From: an uncultured Sphingomonadaceae bacterium
GTDB taxonomy: Bacteria > Pseudomonadota > Alphaproteobacteria > Sphingomonadales > Sphingomonadaceae
Reading direction: 5' to 3'
Assembly (NCBI GenBank): GCA_946480515.1
Contig: CAMLKX010000010.1
Coordinates: 1-18,205 of the forward strand
Length of the DNA stretch: 18,205 nucleotides
The notes under the pieces are model-generated. The model had not been told where the DNA came from and ran no database searches. It saw only the letters and a list, made by a program, of their open reading frames with translations. Positions 1 through 10,201 of this stretch are shown in pieces. Made by a program: the position numbers and the translations under genes. The first letter of the stretch is position 1; each line of letters begins with the position of its first letter.

Positions 1-712
1 GGCCGTCGCGCGCGACAACCCCGATCCGTGACTGAATCGTCCCGCCATAACGGCGCGTGAAGCCCTTGGGAGCAATCGCGCCGCGTTTCTTCGGCAAGGG
101 AAGCACGGCCGCGATCCGCGCCGCTTCCTGCCGGGTCATCGCGCTTGCATCATGCCCATAGTAGCGCTCGGCCCCGGCGTTCACTCCGTAGGTGCCGATG
201 CCGGTTTCGGCCACGTTGAGATAGACTTCCATGATCCGCCATTTGGGCCATATCGCCTCGATCAGGACCGTGAACCAGGCTTCGACGGCTTTCCGGACAT
301 AGCCTCCACCCTGCCACAGGAAGGCGTTCTTCGCTGTCTGCTGGCTGATCGTCGAGCCGCCGCGGATGCGTCCGCCCGAGGCATTGCGCTGCATTGCCGT
401 CTCGATCGCCTCGAAGTCAAACCCGTCATGCTGGCAGAATTTGCTGTCCTCTCCGGCGATCACCGCCCGAACCATGTCGCGGTCGATCCGCTCGATCGGC
501 ATCCATTCGCGCTCCGCTCCACGGCCATCGATGACGTCGCCGATCATCGTCGCGGTGATCGGCGGATTGATGAAGCGGTAGAGCAGCACCCACAGCACAC
601 TGAGCAGCACCAGCCCGACAAGGATGCGGACGAGGCCGCCGATTGCGCGTACCGGAAACGAGGAAGTCGAGCGTTTGCGCTTATATTTGGGGATCGATTT
701 GCCGCGAGCCAT
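1..712 (-). CDS. mtgA: Monofunctional peptidoglycan glycosyltransferase (3' end cut off by window edge)
   Basis: Polymerises lipid II into glycan strands at the periplasmic face of the inner membrane (GT51 family, no transpeptidase domain). The 237 visible residues start MARGKSIPKYKRKR, a basic cytoplasmic tail, followed by one membrane span at about residues 24-46. The GT51 hallmarks follow: the catalytic Glu88 in AGEDSKF, then RGGSTISQQTAKN at about 117-129, KWRIMEVYLN at about 157-166, and GTYGVNAGAERYYG at about 173-186. The frame is open to position 1. MtgA proteins are usually about 230-240 residues, so only a few C-terminal residues are probably missing. The start at 712 is chosen because the basic tail and span follow directly. 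No Shine-Dalgarno sequence precedes it, and a promoter -10 ends 7 nt upstream. Divergent from alaS. Confidence 0.93.
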   Translation of the reverse strand, partial: MARGKSIPKYKRKRSTSSFPVRAIGGLVRILVGLVLLSVLWVLLYRFINPPITATMIGDVIDGRGAEREWMPIERIDRDMVRAVIAGEDSKFCQHDGFDFEAIETAMQRNASGGRIRGGSTISQQTAKNAFLWQGGGYVRKAVEAWFTVLIEAIWPKWRIMEVYLNVAETGIGTYGVNAGAERYYGHDASAMTRQEAARIAAVLPLPKKRGAIAPKGFTRRYGGTIQSRIGVVARDG

Positions 713-719
713 GGCGGTG

Positions 720-748
720 GTGCTAGCCGTCCTCGCCGCGCCCCGCAA
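720..748 (-). promoter_or_regulatory. Putative sigma-70 promoter of mtgA, leaderless geometry
   Basis: On the minus strand TTGCGG (748-743), a 17-bp spacer and TAGCAC (725-720) form a -35/-10 pair. Seven bases separate the -10 from the mtgA ATG, so the expected transcription start falls at or next to the start codon. The lack of a Shine-Dalgarno sequence fits a leaderless mRNA. The -10 resembles other candidates in this window (TAGAGG, TAGAAG, TAGGGC, TAAGGC). Inferred from sequence only. Confidence 0.45.
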
Positions 749-759
749 ACGGCTCGTCC

Positions 760-788
760 TTGCCGCGATGCGGCGCGTCGCATAGAGG
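760..788 (+). promoter_or_regulatory. Putative sigma-70 promoter of alaS, leaderless geometry
   Basis: TTGCCG (760-765), a 17-bp spacer and TAGAGG (783-788) form a -35/-10 pair. Exactly 7 bases lie between the -10 and the alaS ATG, the same geometry as for divergent mtgA. A GAGG-like sequence lies at 785-793, but it would be upstream of the predicted transcript start. Confidence 0.45.
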
Positions 789-795
789 CGAGGGC

Positions 796-3447
<2,652 letters not shown>

Positions 3448-3467
3448 GAGGAGAGAAGGGTGGTGAA

Positions 3468-3917
3468 ATGATTGATGTTCACTCCTCTGCCCCCGTCACG
3501 CTTAATGGCGCCTGCCACTGCGGCGGCATCAGGTTCACAGTCACGCTGACCGACGGTTTTGCCTCTGCGCGTCGATGCACCTGCTCGATTTGCCGGATGC
3601 GGGGCGCCGTGGCTGTCACGTCGACCCCGGAAGAGTTCCGTCTGACGCAGGGTGCCGACCAGCTCGCCACCTATCGGTTCAACACGGGCACTGCGGAGCA
3701 TCACTTCTGCTCGACGTGCGGCATCTACACCCATCACAAGCGTCGCTCGAACCCGAACCAGCTTGGCGTCAACGCAGCGTGCCTCGAGGGCGTGTCACCA
3801 TTCGACTTTCCGGAGGTTCCGGTGCTCGATGGTGCCCGTCACCCCTCCGACAATCCGAACCACGAATCGTTCATGGCGGGGGCGCTGAAGTTCATCCCTG
3901 CGGAGCCGCGTCCCTAA
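3468..3917 (+). CDS. GFA-family zinc-binding protein (CENP-V/GFA domain)
   Basis: A 149-residue protein of the GFA (glutathione-dependent formaldehyde-activating enzyme) fold. The cysteine pattern is complete for the family: C16-x-C18 (GACHCGG), C37-x-C39-x2-C42 (RCTCSIC) and C81-x2-C84 (FCSTCG), which bind two zinc ions in characterised members. Family membership does not prove formaldehyde/glutathione activity; most members have no known substrate. The start at ATG 3468 has a purine-rich ribosome site (GGAGAGAAGGG) upstream, 20 nt after the alaS stop, so co-transcription with alaS is likely. The last 26 bp overlap the 3' end of the convergent antiporter gene, and no terminator is visible between them. 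Confidence 0.9.
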   Translation: MIDVHSSAPVTLNGACHCGGIRFTVTLTDGFASARRCTCSICRMRGAVAVTSTPEEFRLTQGADQLATYRFNTGTAEHHFCSTCGIYTHHKRRSNPNQLGVNAACLEGVSPFDFPEVPVLDGARHPSDNPNHESFMAGALKFIPAEPRP

Positions 3918-5679
3918 GTCGTCTGCGGCCGAGCGAGGGCTCGCTCTCCATCTCGGCTTCCGACATGATTTCGGCGCGCAGTTGAGACCGCTTCTCGTGG
4001 ATTGAGGCGATCACTGGTCCCATCGCGACGCCAAGATCGACCAGTGCCGCCTCGGACAGCTGAAGCGATGCTTCCAGCGTCTCCGGTACGGCGTCGGTGA
4101 CCCCCGCTTTGTAAAGTTCGGCGGCGTGGGCGGTGTCGCGGGCGCGGGCGATGATCGGCAGGTCGGGGAACTTCTCGCGGAGCTGCCGTGCGAGCCGCTT
4201 GATGAGTACGGGGTTGTCCATCGTGAGGATGAATGCGCTCGGTTCCCGCCGTTTCAGGCGGTCGATCAACTCCGAATGAGCGACATCCCCGAACACCACA
4301 TCATAGCCTTCCTTTTTGGACGATGTGGTGATGTCGATATCTGCCTCGACCGCCAGATAATCCTTCCCGTGCGCTTCGAGCATGTCTGCGACGATGCGCC
4401 CGACACGCCCGAACCCCAGGATCATGACCTGACCGGTCGCGACATGATCGAGGGAGTGATCAGCGTTGCCCCCGAACCCTTGGCCGCCGACCTGCCGGCC
4501 AGCGAAACGGCCCAGTTTCGCGAGCAATGGAGTGATCGTCAGGCCGATCGCGGTCACAACCTGCCAGAAGGCTGCCGTTTCCGGCTGGATGAGTTGTGCT
4601 GCGCTGGCTGCCGCAAGGACGATCAGGGTGGTCTCCGAAGGCGAGGCCATGATCAGGCCGGTTTCCGCCGCAACTCCAGCGGTCGCTCCTTCGAGCTTGA
4701 TCAACAAGGCGGTGACCAGCGCCTTGACTGCGAGGACAAACGCTACGGCGCTGAGTAGCATCGGCCATTGTTCCGCGATCATCCGGAAGTCGAGGGTCAT
4801 GCCAACGGTGATCAGGAAGATGCCGAGGCCGAGGCCGCGGAAGGGCGCGGTGATCACCTCGACTTCGCCGCGATACTCCGTCTCGGCGATCACGATGCCG
4901 GCAATGAGAGCGCCCAGGATGGGCGAGAAGCCGATGCTGCTGGTGATCAGGCTGGCGACGATCACGACCAGCAGGCAGGCGGCGAGGAACATTTCCGGGC
5001 TCTTGGTCCGCGCGGCCTGGGCGAACAGCTGCGGCAGGACGAGCCGGCCCGCGAACAGCATCGCGACGGCGACTACCCCGCCGACCAACATTGTCTGCAG
5101 GAGCGAGCCCACTCCGACATCGGCAGCTTGCGGAGCCATCGCGCCTAGCGCGAAGATAATCGGCACCAGCGCCAAATCTTCGAACAGCAGCATGGCCAGT
5201 GCCGACCGGCCGACAGGGCTGTGGGTTCCAACTAGCGGAAGCACGATGGCGGTGGATGACAAGGCGAGGGCCAAACCAAGGCCAATTGCTCCCGACACGC
5301 TCTGCCCCATCAGGTGCAGCCCAAGGGCGATGATCGTGCCAGCTCCCAGCAACTCGGCGGCGCCGACCCCGAAGACCAGCCGGCGCATCGACCACAGTCG
5401 CCGGAAGGACAGCTCCAGACCGATCGAGAACAGCAGGAGGACGATCCCAAGCTCCGCGAACGGCTCGATCGCTTCAGGGTTGGAGATTGTGACATAGTGG
5501 AGCGCCGGATAGTCTTTGCTGAGCGCGCCTAGTCCGAACGGACCGACCAGCGCTCCGATCAACGTAAAGCCGATGATCGGGCTGATGCGGATTCGAGCGA
5601 ACGCTGGAATGACCAAACCGGCCGCGCCGAGGATCACCAGCGCGTCGCTGAAGCCTGAAGTACTGAATTGTCCGGCCAT
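3892..5679 (-). CDS. Kef-type monovalent cation:proton antiporter (CPA2) with RCK_N domain
   Basis: Inner-membrane antiporter of the CPA2 family, 595 residues, similar in length to E. coli KefB/KefC (about 600-620). Residues about 8-390 form the Na+/H+-exchanger-like domain with roughly a dozen hydrophobic spans. It includes SPIIGFTLIGALVGP (33-47), LLLFSIGLELSF (81-92) and FEDLALVPI (166-174), where KefB/C proteins usually have Gln-Asp instead of Glu-Asp. A linker leads to a cytoplasmic Rossmann RCK_N (TrkA-N) domain at about 415-535 with GFGRVG (422-427), expected to bind a nucleotide and gate transport. No separate KefF/KefG-like ancillary gene is adjacent, so glutathione gating cannot be assumed. 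The start at 5679 lacks a clear Shine-Dalgarno sequence. The ion (K+ or Na+) cannot be told from sequence. Confidence 0.93.
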   Translation of the reverse strand: MAGQFSTSGFSDALVILGAAGLVIPAFARIRISPIIGFTLIGALVGPFGLGALSKDYPALHYVTISNPEAIEPFAELGIVLLLFSIGLELSFRRLWSMRRLVFGVGAAELLGAGTIIALGLHLMGQSVSGAIGLGLALALSSTAIVLPLVGTHSPVGRSALAMLLFEDLALVPIIFALGAMAPQAADVGVGSLLQTMLVGGVVAVAMLFAGRLVLPQLFAQAARTKSPEMFLAACLLVVIVASLITSSIGFSPILGALIAGIVIAETEYRGEVEVITAPFRGLGLGIFLITVGMTLDFRMIAEQWPMLLSAVAFVLAVKALVTALLIKLEGATAGVAAETGLIMASPSETTLIVLAAASAAQLIQPETAAFWQVVTAIGLTITPLLAKLGRFAGRQVGGQGFGGNADHSLDHVATGQVMILGFGRVGRIVADMLEAHGKDYLAVEADIDITTSSKKEGYDVVFGDVAHSELIDRLKRREPSAFILTMDNPVLIKRLARQLREKFPDLPIIARARDTAHAAELYKAGVTDAVPETLEASLQLSEAALVDLGVAMGPVIASIHEKRSQLRAEIMSEAEMESEPSLGRRRLRDAAPQG

Positions 5680-5783
5680 GCGGCTGGTTAGATCAGGGAC
5701 CGGATTCTGTCACCCTGCGGAAGGGCCGGAAGCCACACTCTTCCCTTCCAAAGCGGACCACCATCTGCCAGCCTGCACTCCTG

Positions 5784-7033
5784 ATGACGTCAACCAGCAT
5801 CTCTGACCTTTTGGTGGTTGGGGGTGGCCCGGCGGGGATGATGGCCGGGCTCCTCTTCGCCCGGGCGGGCTGCAGCGTTCGGGTGCTGGAGAAGCATGCT
5901 GACTTCTTCCGGGATTTCAGGGGCGACACAGTCCACCCATCCACCATGGAGGCGGCGACCTCCTCGCCCAGCTTGGGATGCTCGAGCGATTCCTTGAGCG
6001 ACCGCATAATCGGCTGAATCGAGCTCAGATCCGTGTGGCTGGCCGCGAGTGGACCATCGGGGACCTGTCTCAGCTCGACACGCCGGCGCCGTTCATCGCC
6101 ATGATGCCCCAGTGGGACTTCCTCGATTTCCTGCGGGACGAGGCCGCTGCCTTTCCCGGATTCAGGCTGGAGATGGAATGCCCGGTCGAGACGTTCATCG
6201 ACGAGCGCGGAGCGATCACTGGCGTGCGGACTCGCGACGGCCGCGAACTGCGGGCACGGCTGACGCTTGCCGCCGATGGACGATCTTCAATCGCGCGCAA
6301 CATCCTGCCGGTCGAAGATCTCGGCGCGCCGATGGACGTGTTCTGGTTCCGGCTCGGCAAGTCGGACCCCGCGTCCGATGCGTTGCGTGGCAATGTCGAG
6401 CGCGGCCGGCTGTTCGTCATGATCGACCGTGGCGACTATTGGCAGTGCGCCTTCCTCATCCCCAAGGGTGCGGCCGAAGCCTATCGCGCGCGCGGGATCG
6501 AAGGATTTCGCGCCGAGGTAGCTTCGGTCGCTCCGCCGGACGTTCAACTCGCCGATCTTGACGAGATCAGCGACCTTCACCTGCTTACGGTCAAGCTCGA
6601 CCGCCTCACCCGCTGGTGGAAGCCGGGCCTGCTGGTGATTGGCGATGGTGCCCACGCCATGTCTCCGATCGGCGGGATCGGGATCAACCTCGCGATCCAG
6701 GATGCGGTCGCCGCCGCCAACATCCTTGCCGGTCCGCTGGCACGCGGCGAAGACGTCGATCCGCTGTTGCACAAGGTCGAGCAGCGGCGGCTTTTCCCGA
6801 CGCGGGTGATCCAGCAGGCGCAGAAGACCGCCCAGGACGCGATCATCGGCCGTCTGCTTCAGCCGGGCGAGGCCATCCGCGAAGCGCCGCTGCCCGTAAG
6901 GCTACTCGACCGCTTTTCGCTGCTCCGCCGCCTGCCGGGAAGGCTGATCGGGCTTGGCGTCAGGCGCGAGCGGGTTCGCTCGCCAGTTGCCCCTGCTGCT
7001 GCGAGCCCTTCATCGCCGTCTCGAGGTTCGTGA
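5784..7033 (+). pseudogene. FAD-dependent monooxygenase (PobA/UbiH-like fold), frameshifted
   Basis: The gene is in two frames. 5784-6017 encodes the N-terminal Rossmann part, with GGGPAG (14-19) and the family segment FRGDTVHPST. The frame 5957-7033 continues with DLLAQLGMLERFLERPHNR and carries the NADPH/FAD motifs AADGRSS and GDGAHAMSPIGGIGINLAIQD. Neither part alone is a full enzyme. Removing 8 nt (about 5955-5962, gcgacctc) joins the frames as HPSTMEALAQLGMLERFL, which gives the spacing I know from this family (six residues between HPST and LG). The gene therefore looks like a 413-residue protein with an apparent 8-nt insertion; loss of 1 nt would also restore the frame. The rest has no stop codons and looks conserved, so the break is recent or a sequence error. 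The last 74 bp overlap icd. Confidence 0.82.
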
Positions 7034-8219
7034 CGATCGCATCGAAGAACTGCTCGGTCGTCATCCACGCCTGATCCGGGCCGACTAGAATTGCGAGGTC
7101 CTTGGTCATCTGGCCGCCTTCGACCGTCTCCACGCACACCCGCTCGAGGGTCTCGGCGAAGCGCACCACGTCGGGCGTGTTGTCGAACTTGCCGCGATAC
7201 TTGAGGCCCCCGGTCCAGGCGAAGATCGAGGCGATCGGGTTGGTCGAGGTCGCCTTGCCCTGCTGGTGCATGCGGTAGTGACGGGTAACCGTTCCATGCG
7301 CGGCTTCGGCCTCGATCGTCTTGCCGTCGGGGGACATCAGCACCGAAGTCATCAGTCCGAGCGAGCCAAAGCCCTGGGCAACCGTATCCGACTGAACATC
7401 GCCGTCATAATTCTTGCAGGCCCAGACGAATTTGCCCGACCACTTCAGCGCGGAGGCAACCATGTCGTCGATCAGGCGGTGCTCGTAAACAATTCCGGCT
7501 GCCTTGAACTTCTCGGCGAAGCCCTCCTTGTCGAACACTTCCTGGAACAGGTCCTTGAAGCGACCATCGTAGGCCTTGAGGATGGTGTTCTTGGTCGACA
7601 GATAGACCGGCCAGCCAAGCGACAAACCATAGTTGAACGAAGCGCGCGCGAAGTCGCGGATCGACTCATCCAGATTGTACATGCCCATCGCCACTCCGGG
7701 CGCGTCGAAGTCGAACACGTCGAGGTCGATCTTGTCGCCATTCTCGCCTTCCCACACCAGGCGAAGCTTGCCTGCGCCAGGGATCAGCGTGTCGGTGGCG
7801 CGATACTGGTCGCCGAACGCATGACGGCCGACGACGATCGGATCGGTCCAGCCCGGCACCAGGCGCGGGACATTGGAGATGACGATCGGTTCGCGGAAGA
7901 CGACGCCGCCAAGGATGTTGCGGATCGTGCCGTTGGGCGACTTCCACATTTTCTTGAGGCCGAACTCCTCGACCCGCGCTTCGTCGGGAGTGATGGTCGC
8001 GCACTTCACGCCGACGCCATACTGTTTGATCGCGTTGGCGGATTCGATCGTGATCTGATCGTTGGTCTCGTCCCGCTTCTCGACGCCGAGATCGAAGTAG
8101 ATCAGGTCCACGTCGAGGTAGGGCAGGATCAGCCGCTCGCGAATCCACTTCCAGATGATGCGGGTCATCTCATCGCCGTCGAGCTCCACGAGCGGAGTGG
8201 CTACCTTGATCTTGGACAT
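6960..8219 (-). CDS. icd: NADP-dependent isocitrate dehydrogenase
   Basis: Oxidatively decarboxylates isocitrate to 2-oxoglutarate with NADP+ (TCA cycle, EC 1.1.1.42, cytoplasm). The 419-residue protein is of the homodimeric, eukaryote-like subfamily. It shows [13 protein letters not shown] (93-105, substrate binding), Tyr139 and Lys210 at the expected catalytic places, the IDH signature starting NYDGDVQSD (270-278), and HGTVTRH (308-314) for NADP binding. The start at 8219 has AGGAAAA about 8-14 nt upstream. The C-terminal tail [16 protein letters not shown] extends about a dozen residues beyond the usual end, and that part overlaps the convergent monooxygenase gene by 74 bp. Divergent from psd. 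Confidence 0.98.
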   Translation of the reverse strand: MSKIKVATPLVELDGDEMTRIIWKWIRERLILPYLDVDLIYFDLGVEKRDETNDQITIESANAIKQYGVGVKCATITPDEARVEEFGLKKMWKSPNGTIRNILGGVVFREPIVISNVPRLVPGWTDPIVVGRHAFGDQYRATDTLIPGAGKLRLVWEGENGDKIDLDVFDFDAPGVAMGMYNLDESIRDFARASFNYGLSLGWPVYLSTKNTILKAYDGRFKDLFQEVFDKEGFAEKFKAAGIVYEHRLIDDMVASALKWSGKFVWACKNYDGDVQSDTVAQGFGSLGLMTSVLMSPDGKTIEAEAAHGTVTRHYRMHQQGKATSTNPIASIFAWTGGLKYRGKFDNTPDVVRFAETLERVCVETVEGGQMTKDLAILVGPDQAWMTTEQFFDAIVTNLETAMKGSQQQGQLASEPARA

Positions 8220-8243
8220 CGATTTTTCCTGTAGGATGAGGCG

Positions 8244-8271
8244 TTGGCGGGCGCCTTAAGGCGGGTAAGGG
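8244..8271 (+). promoter_or_regulatory. Putative promoter of psd-pssA
   Basis: TTGGCG (8244-8249), a 16-bp spacer and TAAGGG (8266-8271) form a candidate sigma-70 promoter, giving a leader of about 50 nt before psd. It overlaps the icd promoter on the other strand almost completely. Confidence 0.4.
8252..8263. promoter_or_regulatory. Perfect 12-bp palindrome between icd and psd, possible operator
   Basis: CGCCTTAAGGCG is a perfect dyad. It contains the icd -10 hexamer and lies in the psd promoter spacer, so a dimeric regulator bound here would block both. No known binding motif is recognised, and the palindrome could be fortuitous because TAAGG also serves as the -10. Confidence 0.4.
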
Positions 8272-8281
8272 GACATGGCAA
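8253..8281 (-). promoter_or_regulatory. Putative promoter of icd
   Basis: On the minus strand TTGCCA (8281-8276), a 17-bp spacer and TAAGGC (8258-8253). The predicted start near 8246 gives a leader of about 27 nt containing the AGGAAAA ribosome site. The -10 is half of the 12-bp palindrome. Confidence 0.45.
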
Positions 8282-8326
8282 CCGGGCCGATTGTGCCGCT
8301 CTGCCGGTCTCTCTAAAGAAGCCGCT

Positions 8327-9061
8327 ATGCCTGCCATCCAAAACCCCGACAGCCAGTTGACCGCAGTCAAGTGGCGCTTTCCCTCTGTCCACCCCGAAGG
8401 TCGCAAATATGTGGTGATCGCCGGGGCAGTGGCGATCGGCGTCTATCTTTTGATCAGCAATGCCCTCGGCTGGCTGCTGATCGGGCTGACGATCTGGGTC
8501 GCGGCCTTCTTCCGTGATCCGGTGCGAACAACGCCAAGCCGCTCCAATCTCGTGATTGCGCCGGCAGATGGACTGGTGACGATGATTACCCAGGTTCCGC
8601 CGCCGCCCGAGCTTAGGGGCCCCGAGGGGCTTGGCGAAGGACCGATGACCCGCGTCTCGATTTTCATGAGCGTGTTCGATGTGCACATCAATCGCTCGCC
8701 GATCGCAGGCCGGATCCGGAAGATCGCCTATGTTCCGGGCAAGTTTCTGAATGCCGACCTCGACAAGGCGAGCGAGGACAATGAACGGCAACATTTTCTG
8801 GTCGAGAGCGATGACGGGCTCAAGATCGGTTTCACGCAGATCGCCGGGCTGGTCGCCCGCCGCATTCTCGCCTTTGTCGGGGAAGGAGACCGGGTCTCCG
8901 CCGGAGAGCGGATCGGCCTGATCCGGTTTGGAAGCCGGGTCGATGTCTATCTTCCCGAAGGAACTGGCACCCGGCTCCTGCTAGGGCAGCGGGCGATTGC
9001 CGGAGAGACAGTCATTGCCGAGATTGGCGTCGATCCCCAGCTCAGCGGAACCAGCCAGTGA
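8327..9061 (+). CDS. psd: Phosphatidylserine decarboxylase proenzyme (short type)
   Basis: Decarboxylates phosphatidylserine to phosphatidylethanolamine at the inner membrane. The protein is 244 residues from ATG 8327. It has one or two N-terminal hydrophobic spans (about 30-60) followed by [10 protein letters not shown], then [23 protein letters not shown] and PGKFLNAD. The self-cleavage site of short Psd enzymes is [11 protein letters not shown]: Ser203 (8933-8935) would become the pyruvoyl group, splitting beta and alpha chains. An in-frame TTG lies at 8291, but ATG 8327 fits the family length better. The stop overlaps the pssA start as GTGA, so the two are translationally coupled. Confidence 0.96.
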   Translation: MPAIQNPDSQLTAVKWRFPSVHPEGRKYVVIAGAVAIGVYLLISNALGWLLIGLTIWVAAFFRDPVRTTPSRSNLVIAPADGLVTMITQVPPPPELRGPEGLGEGPMTRVSIFMSVFDVHINRSPIAGRIRKIAYVPGKFLNADLDKASEDNERQHFLVESDDGLKIGFTQIAGLVARRILAFVGEGDRVSAGERIGLIRFGSRVDVYLPEGTGTRLLLGQRAIAGETVIAEIGVDPQLSGTSQ

Positions 9062-9846
9062 GCGAGGAGAGCGGAGAGGAGCGGGAAGGGCGCGCCATCC
9101 CGTTCCGGGCCATGATCCCCAATGCGGTGACCGCGCTTGCACTCTGTTTTGGGCTCACGGGAGTCAGCCTGGCAATCGGCGGCGAGTGGGAGAAGGCACT
9201 CGGAGCGATCGTGTTCGCGGGCGTGCTCGACGGCATGGACGGCCGCATCGCGCGACTGTTGAGAGCCCAGAGCCGGTTTGGGGCGGAGCTTGATTCGCTC
9301 AGCGACAATATCGCGTTCGGAACCGCTCCGGCGCTGATCCTGTTCCTGTGGTCGCTGCAAACGGCTCCGCGGTTCGGGTGGATCGCGTCGCTCGCGTTGG
9401 CAGTCTGCTGTGCTCTGCGATTGGCCCGCTTCAACGCCCGGATCGATGCCGCGGAACAGCCGCACAAATCCGCCGGGTTCAACACCGGGGTTCCGGCACC
9501 CGCAGGCGCTGGATTGGCATTCATGCCGATCTACCTGTGGCTGATCAGCGGGAATGACCTGTTTCGTGCCTGGCCGGGAGTCATGGCATGGACGCTGTTC
9601 ATTGCCCTGCTGATGATCTCAAGCCTGCCGACGTTCAGCTGGGCATCGATCCGGATCCGCCGCAGCTGGCGACTGATTGCGCTCGCGGGCGTTGCCTTGC
9701 TGGGGGCCGCCTTGATCCGGGCGCCCTGGCACACCTTGCTGGCAATCAGCGCGCTCTATCTGGTGATGCTGCCGGTGGCCCTTGCCTCTTACGCGCGTGT
9801 CAAGCAGCGGCGGGCAACAAACTCTCCTCGGCCCGCCACGAGCTAG
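9058..9846 (+). CDS. pssA: CDP-diacylglycerol-serine O-phosphatidyltransferase
   Basis: Makes phosphatidylserine from CDP-diacylglycerol and serine in the inner membrane, feeding Psd from the gene before it. The 262-residue protein has the full CDP-alcohol phosphatidyltransferase motif D61-G-x2-A-R-x8-G-x3-D79-x3-D83 ([19 protein letters not shown] then SLSD), within several hydrophobic spans. It starts with GTG 9058 inside the psd stop (GTGA, 4-nt overlap). The last 47 bp overlap, convergently, the 3' end of a small membrane protein gene on the minus strand. The CDP-diacylglycerol donor comes from CdsA, encoded about 4.3 kb downstream. Confidence 0.96.
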   Translation: MSEESGEEREGRAIPFRAMIPNAVTALALCFGLTGVSLAIGGEWEKALGAIVFAGVLDGMDGRIARLLRAQSRFGAELDSLSDNIAFGTAPALILFLWSLQTAPRFGWIASLALAVCCALRLARFNARIDAAEQPHKSAGFNTGVPAPAGAGLAFMPIYLWLISGNDLFRAWPGVMAWTLFIALLMISSLPTFSWASIRIRRSWRLIALAGVALLGAALIRAPWHTLLAISALYLVMLPVALASYARVKQRRATNSPRPATS

Positions 9847-10006
9847 CGCCGCCAGCGCGGCGCACATCGACCGGAGTCGGCCGCAATCCTTCGCCCCGAA
9901 GCGCGCTGCAAATGCGGTCAGCGTTCTCGCGGATGGTTGCCGCAACGATGGCAATGACCAGCCACATCATCGTCAAGAAAGTCAGGGTGGCGATTGTCGA
10001 AAGCAT
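9800..10006 (-). CDS. Small single-span membrane protein, probable SOS-regulated gene
   Basis: A 68-residue protein not assigned to any known family here. Residues 4-24 (after MLS) are strongly hydrophobic and form one predicted span. A short charged stretch follows (TIRENADRICSALRGE, 24-39), then a Pro/Arg/Ala tail. No signal cleavage site is evident, so it is probably an anchored inner-membrane protein. The start at 10006 is chosen over an upstream in-frame ATG (10054) because GAGGTG lies 5 nt before it. Upstream are TTGACG and, just downstream of it, a LexA-type box, so transcription is probably induced by DNA damage. Known SOS-induced small membrane proteins include Caulobacter SidA (a division inhibitor) and E. 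coli TisB (a membrane toxin); a similar role is inference only. The last 47 bp are antisense to the pssA 3' end. Confidence 0.68.
   Translation of the reverse strand: MLSTIATLTFLTMMWLVIAIVAATIRENADRICSALRGEGLRPTPVDVRRAGGASSWRAEESLLPAAA
9846..9863 (+). terminator. GC-rich hairpin at the end of pssA
   Basis: GCGCCGC, loop CAGC, GCGGCGC: a perfect 7-bp stem starting at the last base of the pssA stop codon. No T-run follows, so it is not a standard intrinsic terminator. It may protect the mRNA 3' end or assist factor-dependent termination. It also lies within the antisense small gene and could just reflect its codons. Confidence 0.3.
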
Positions 10007-10030
10007 GGTGTCACCTCGATCTGTGTGGTG

Positions 10031-10061
10031 ATAATGTTCCTGATATGTTCTCATGCGTCAA
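10031..10061 (-). promoter_or_regulatory. Putative promoter of the small membrane protein gene
   Basis: On the minus strand TTGACG (10061-10056) matches the -35 consensus in 5 of 6 places. The -10 is either AACATT (10038-10033, 17-bp spacer) or CATTAT (10036-10031, 19-bp spacer). The transcript would have about 20 nt before the ATG, including GAGGTG. The LexA-type box fills the spacer. Confidence 0.5.
10036..10050. promoter_or_regulatory. LexA box (SOS box), alphaproteobacterial type
   Basis: GTTC-CTGATAT-GTTC is an exact match to the GTTC-N7-GTTC direct repeat bound by LexA in alphaproteobacteria such as Caulobacter, Rhodobacter and Rhizobium. It lies 30 bp upstream of the small membrane protein start and between its -35 and -10, the usual place for repression. 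An 8-base fixed motif is expected about once by chance in a window of this size on both strands, so the position is the stronger argument. Confidence 0.62.
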
Positions 10062-10090
10062 GGGCCTTCTGATGCAGCTTCCGGCCGCAC

Positions 10091-10119
10091 TTGCCCTGAG
10101 GTGCGCGTTCCGCTAGGGC
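10091..10119 (+). promoter_or_regulatory. Putative promoter of rpsB-tsf
   Basis: TTGCCC (10091-10096), a 17-bp spacer and TAGGGC (10114-10119). It predicts transcription from about 10126 and a leader of about 89 nt before rpsB. The -10 matches the other candidates in this window better than the textbook TATAAT. Confidence 0.4.
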
Positions 10120-10134
10120 GCGCGCCATCCCACA

Positions 10135-10200
10135 GGCGGAACCACACATACCGGTGCCAATCGCGTTGATTGGTGACTCGGTTCCGTCGAGGCAGAACCG
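10135..10200 (+). promoter_or_regulatory. rpsB leader with alternative stem-loops, possible S2 autoregulatory element
   Basis: Three stems can be drawn. Stem A is CCAATC (10157-10162) with GATTGG (10168-10173), loop GCGTT. Stem B is CGGTTC (10179-10184) with GAACCG (10195-10200), ending just before the Shine-Dalgarno sequence. Stem C pairs GGCGGAACC (10135-10143) with GGTTCCGTC (10180-10188), 9 bp with one G-U, and encloses stem A. B and C use the same bases and exclude each other. In other bacteria rpsB-tsf is repressed by S2 through its leader; whether this leader does that is inference. Confidence 0.4.
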
Positions 10201-10201
10201 G

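Noticed and set aside
4466..5497. Plus-strand open frame of 343 codons opposite the antiporter gene
   Set aside because: The antiporter on the minus strand has clear membrane and RCK domains. The opposite frame is low-complexity and has no ribosome site or domain.
5946..5980. Programmed ribosomal frameshift in the FAD monooxygenase
   Set aside because: There is no slippery heptamer, and the mismatch in length (8 nt against family spacing) fits an insertion better than recoding.
7533..7548. GAAC-N8-GAAC resembling a LexA box
   Set aside because: The spacing is 8 rather than 7, and it lies within the icd coding region.
8291..8326. TTG start extending psd by 12 codons
   Set aside because: ATG 8327 gives the usual length, and the added residues have no conserved features.
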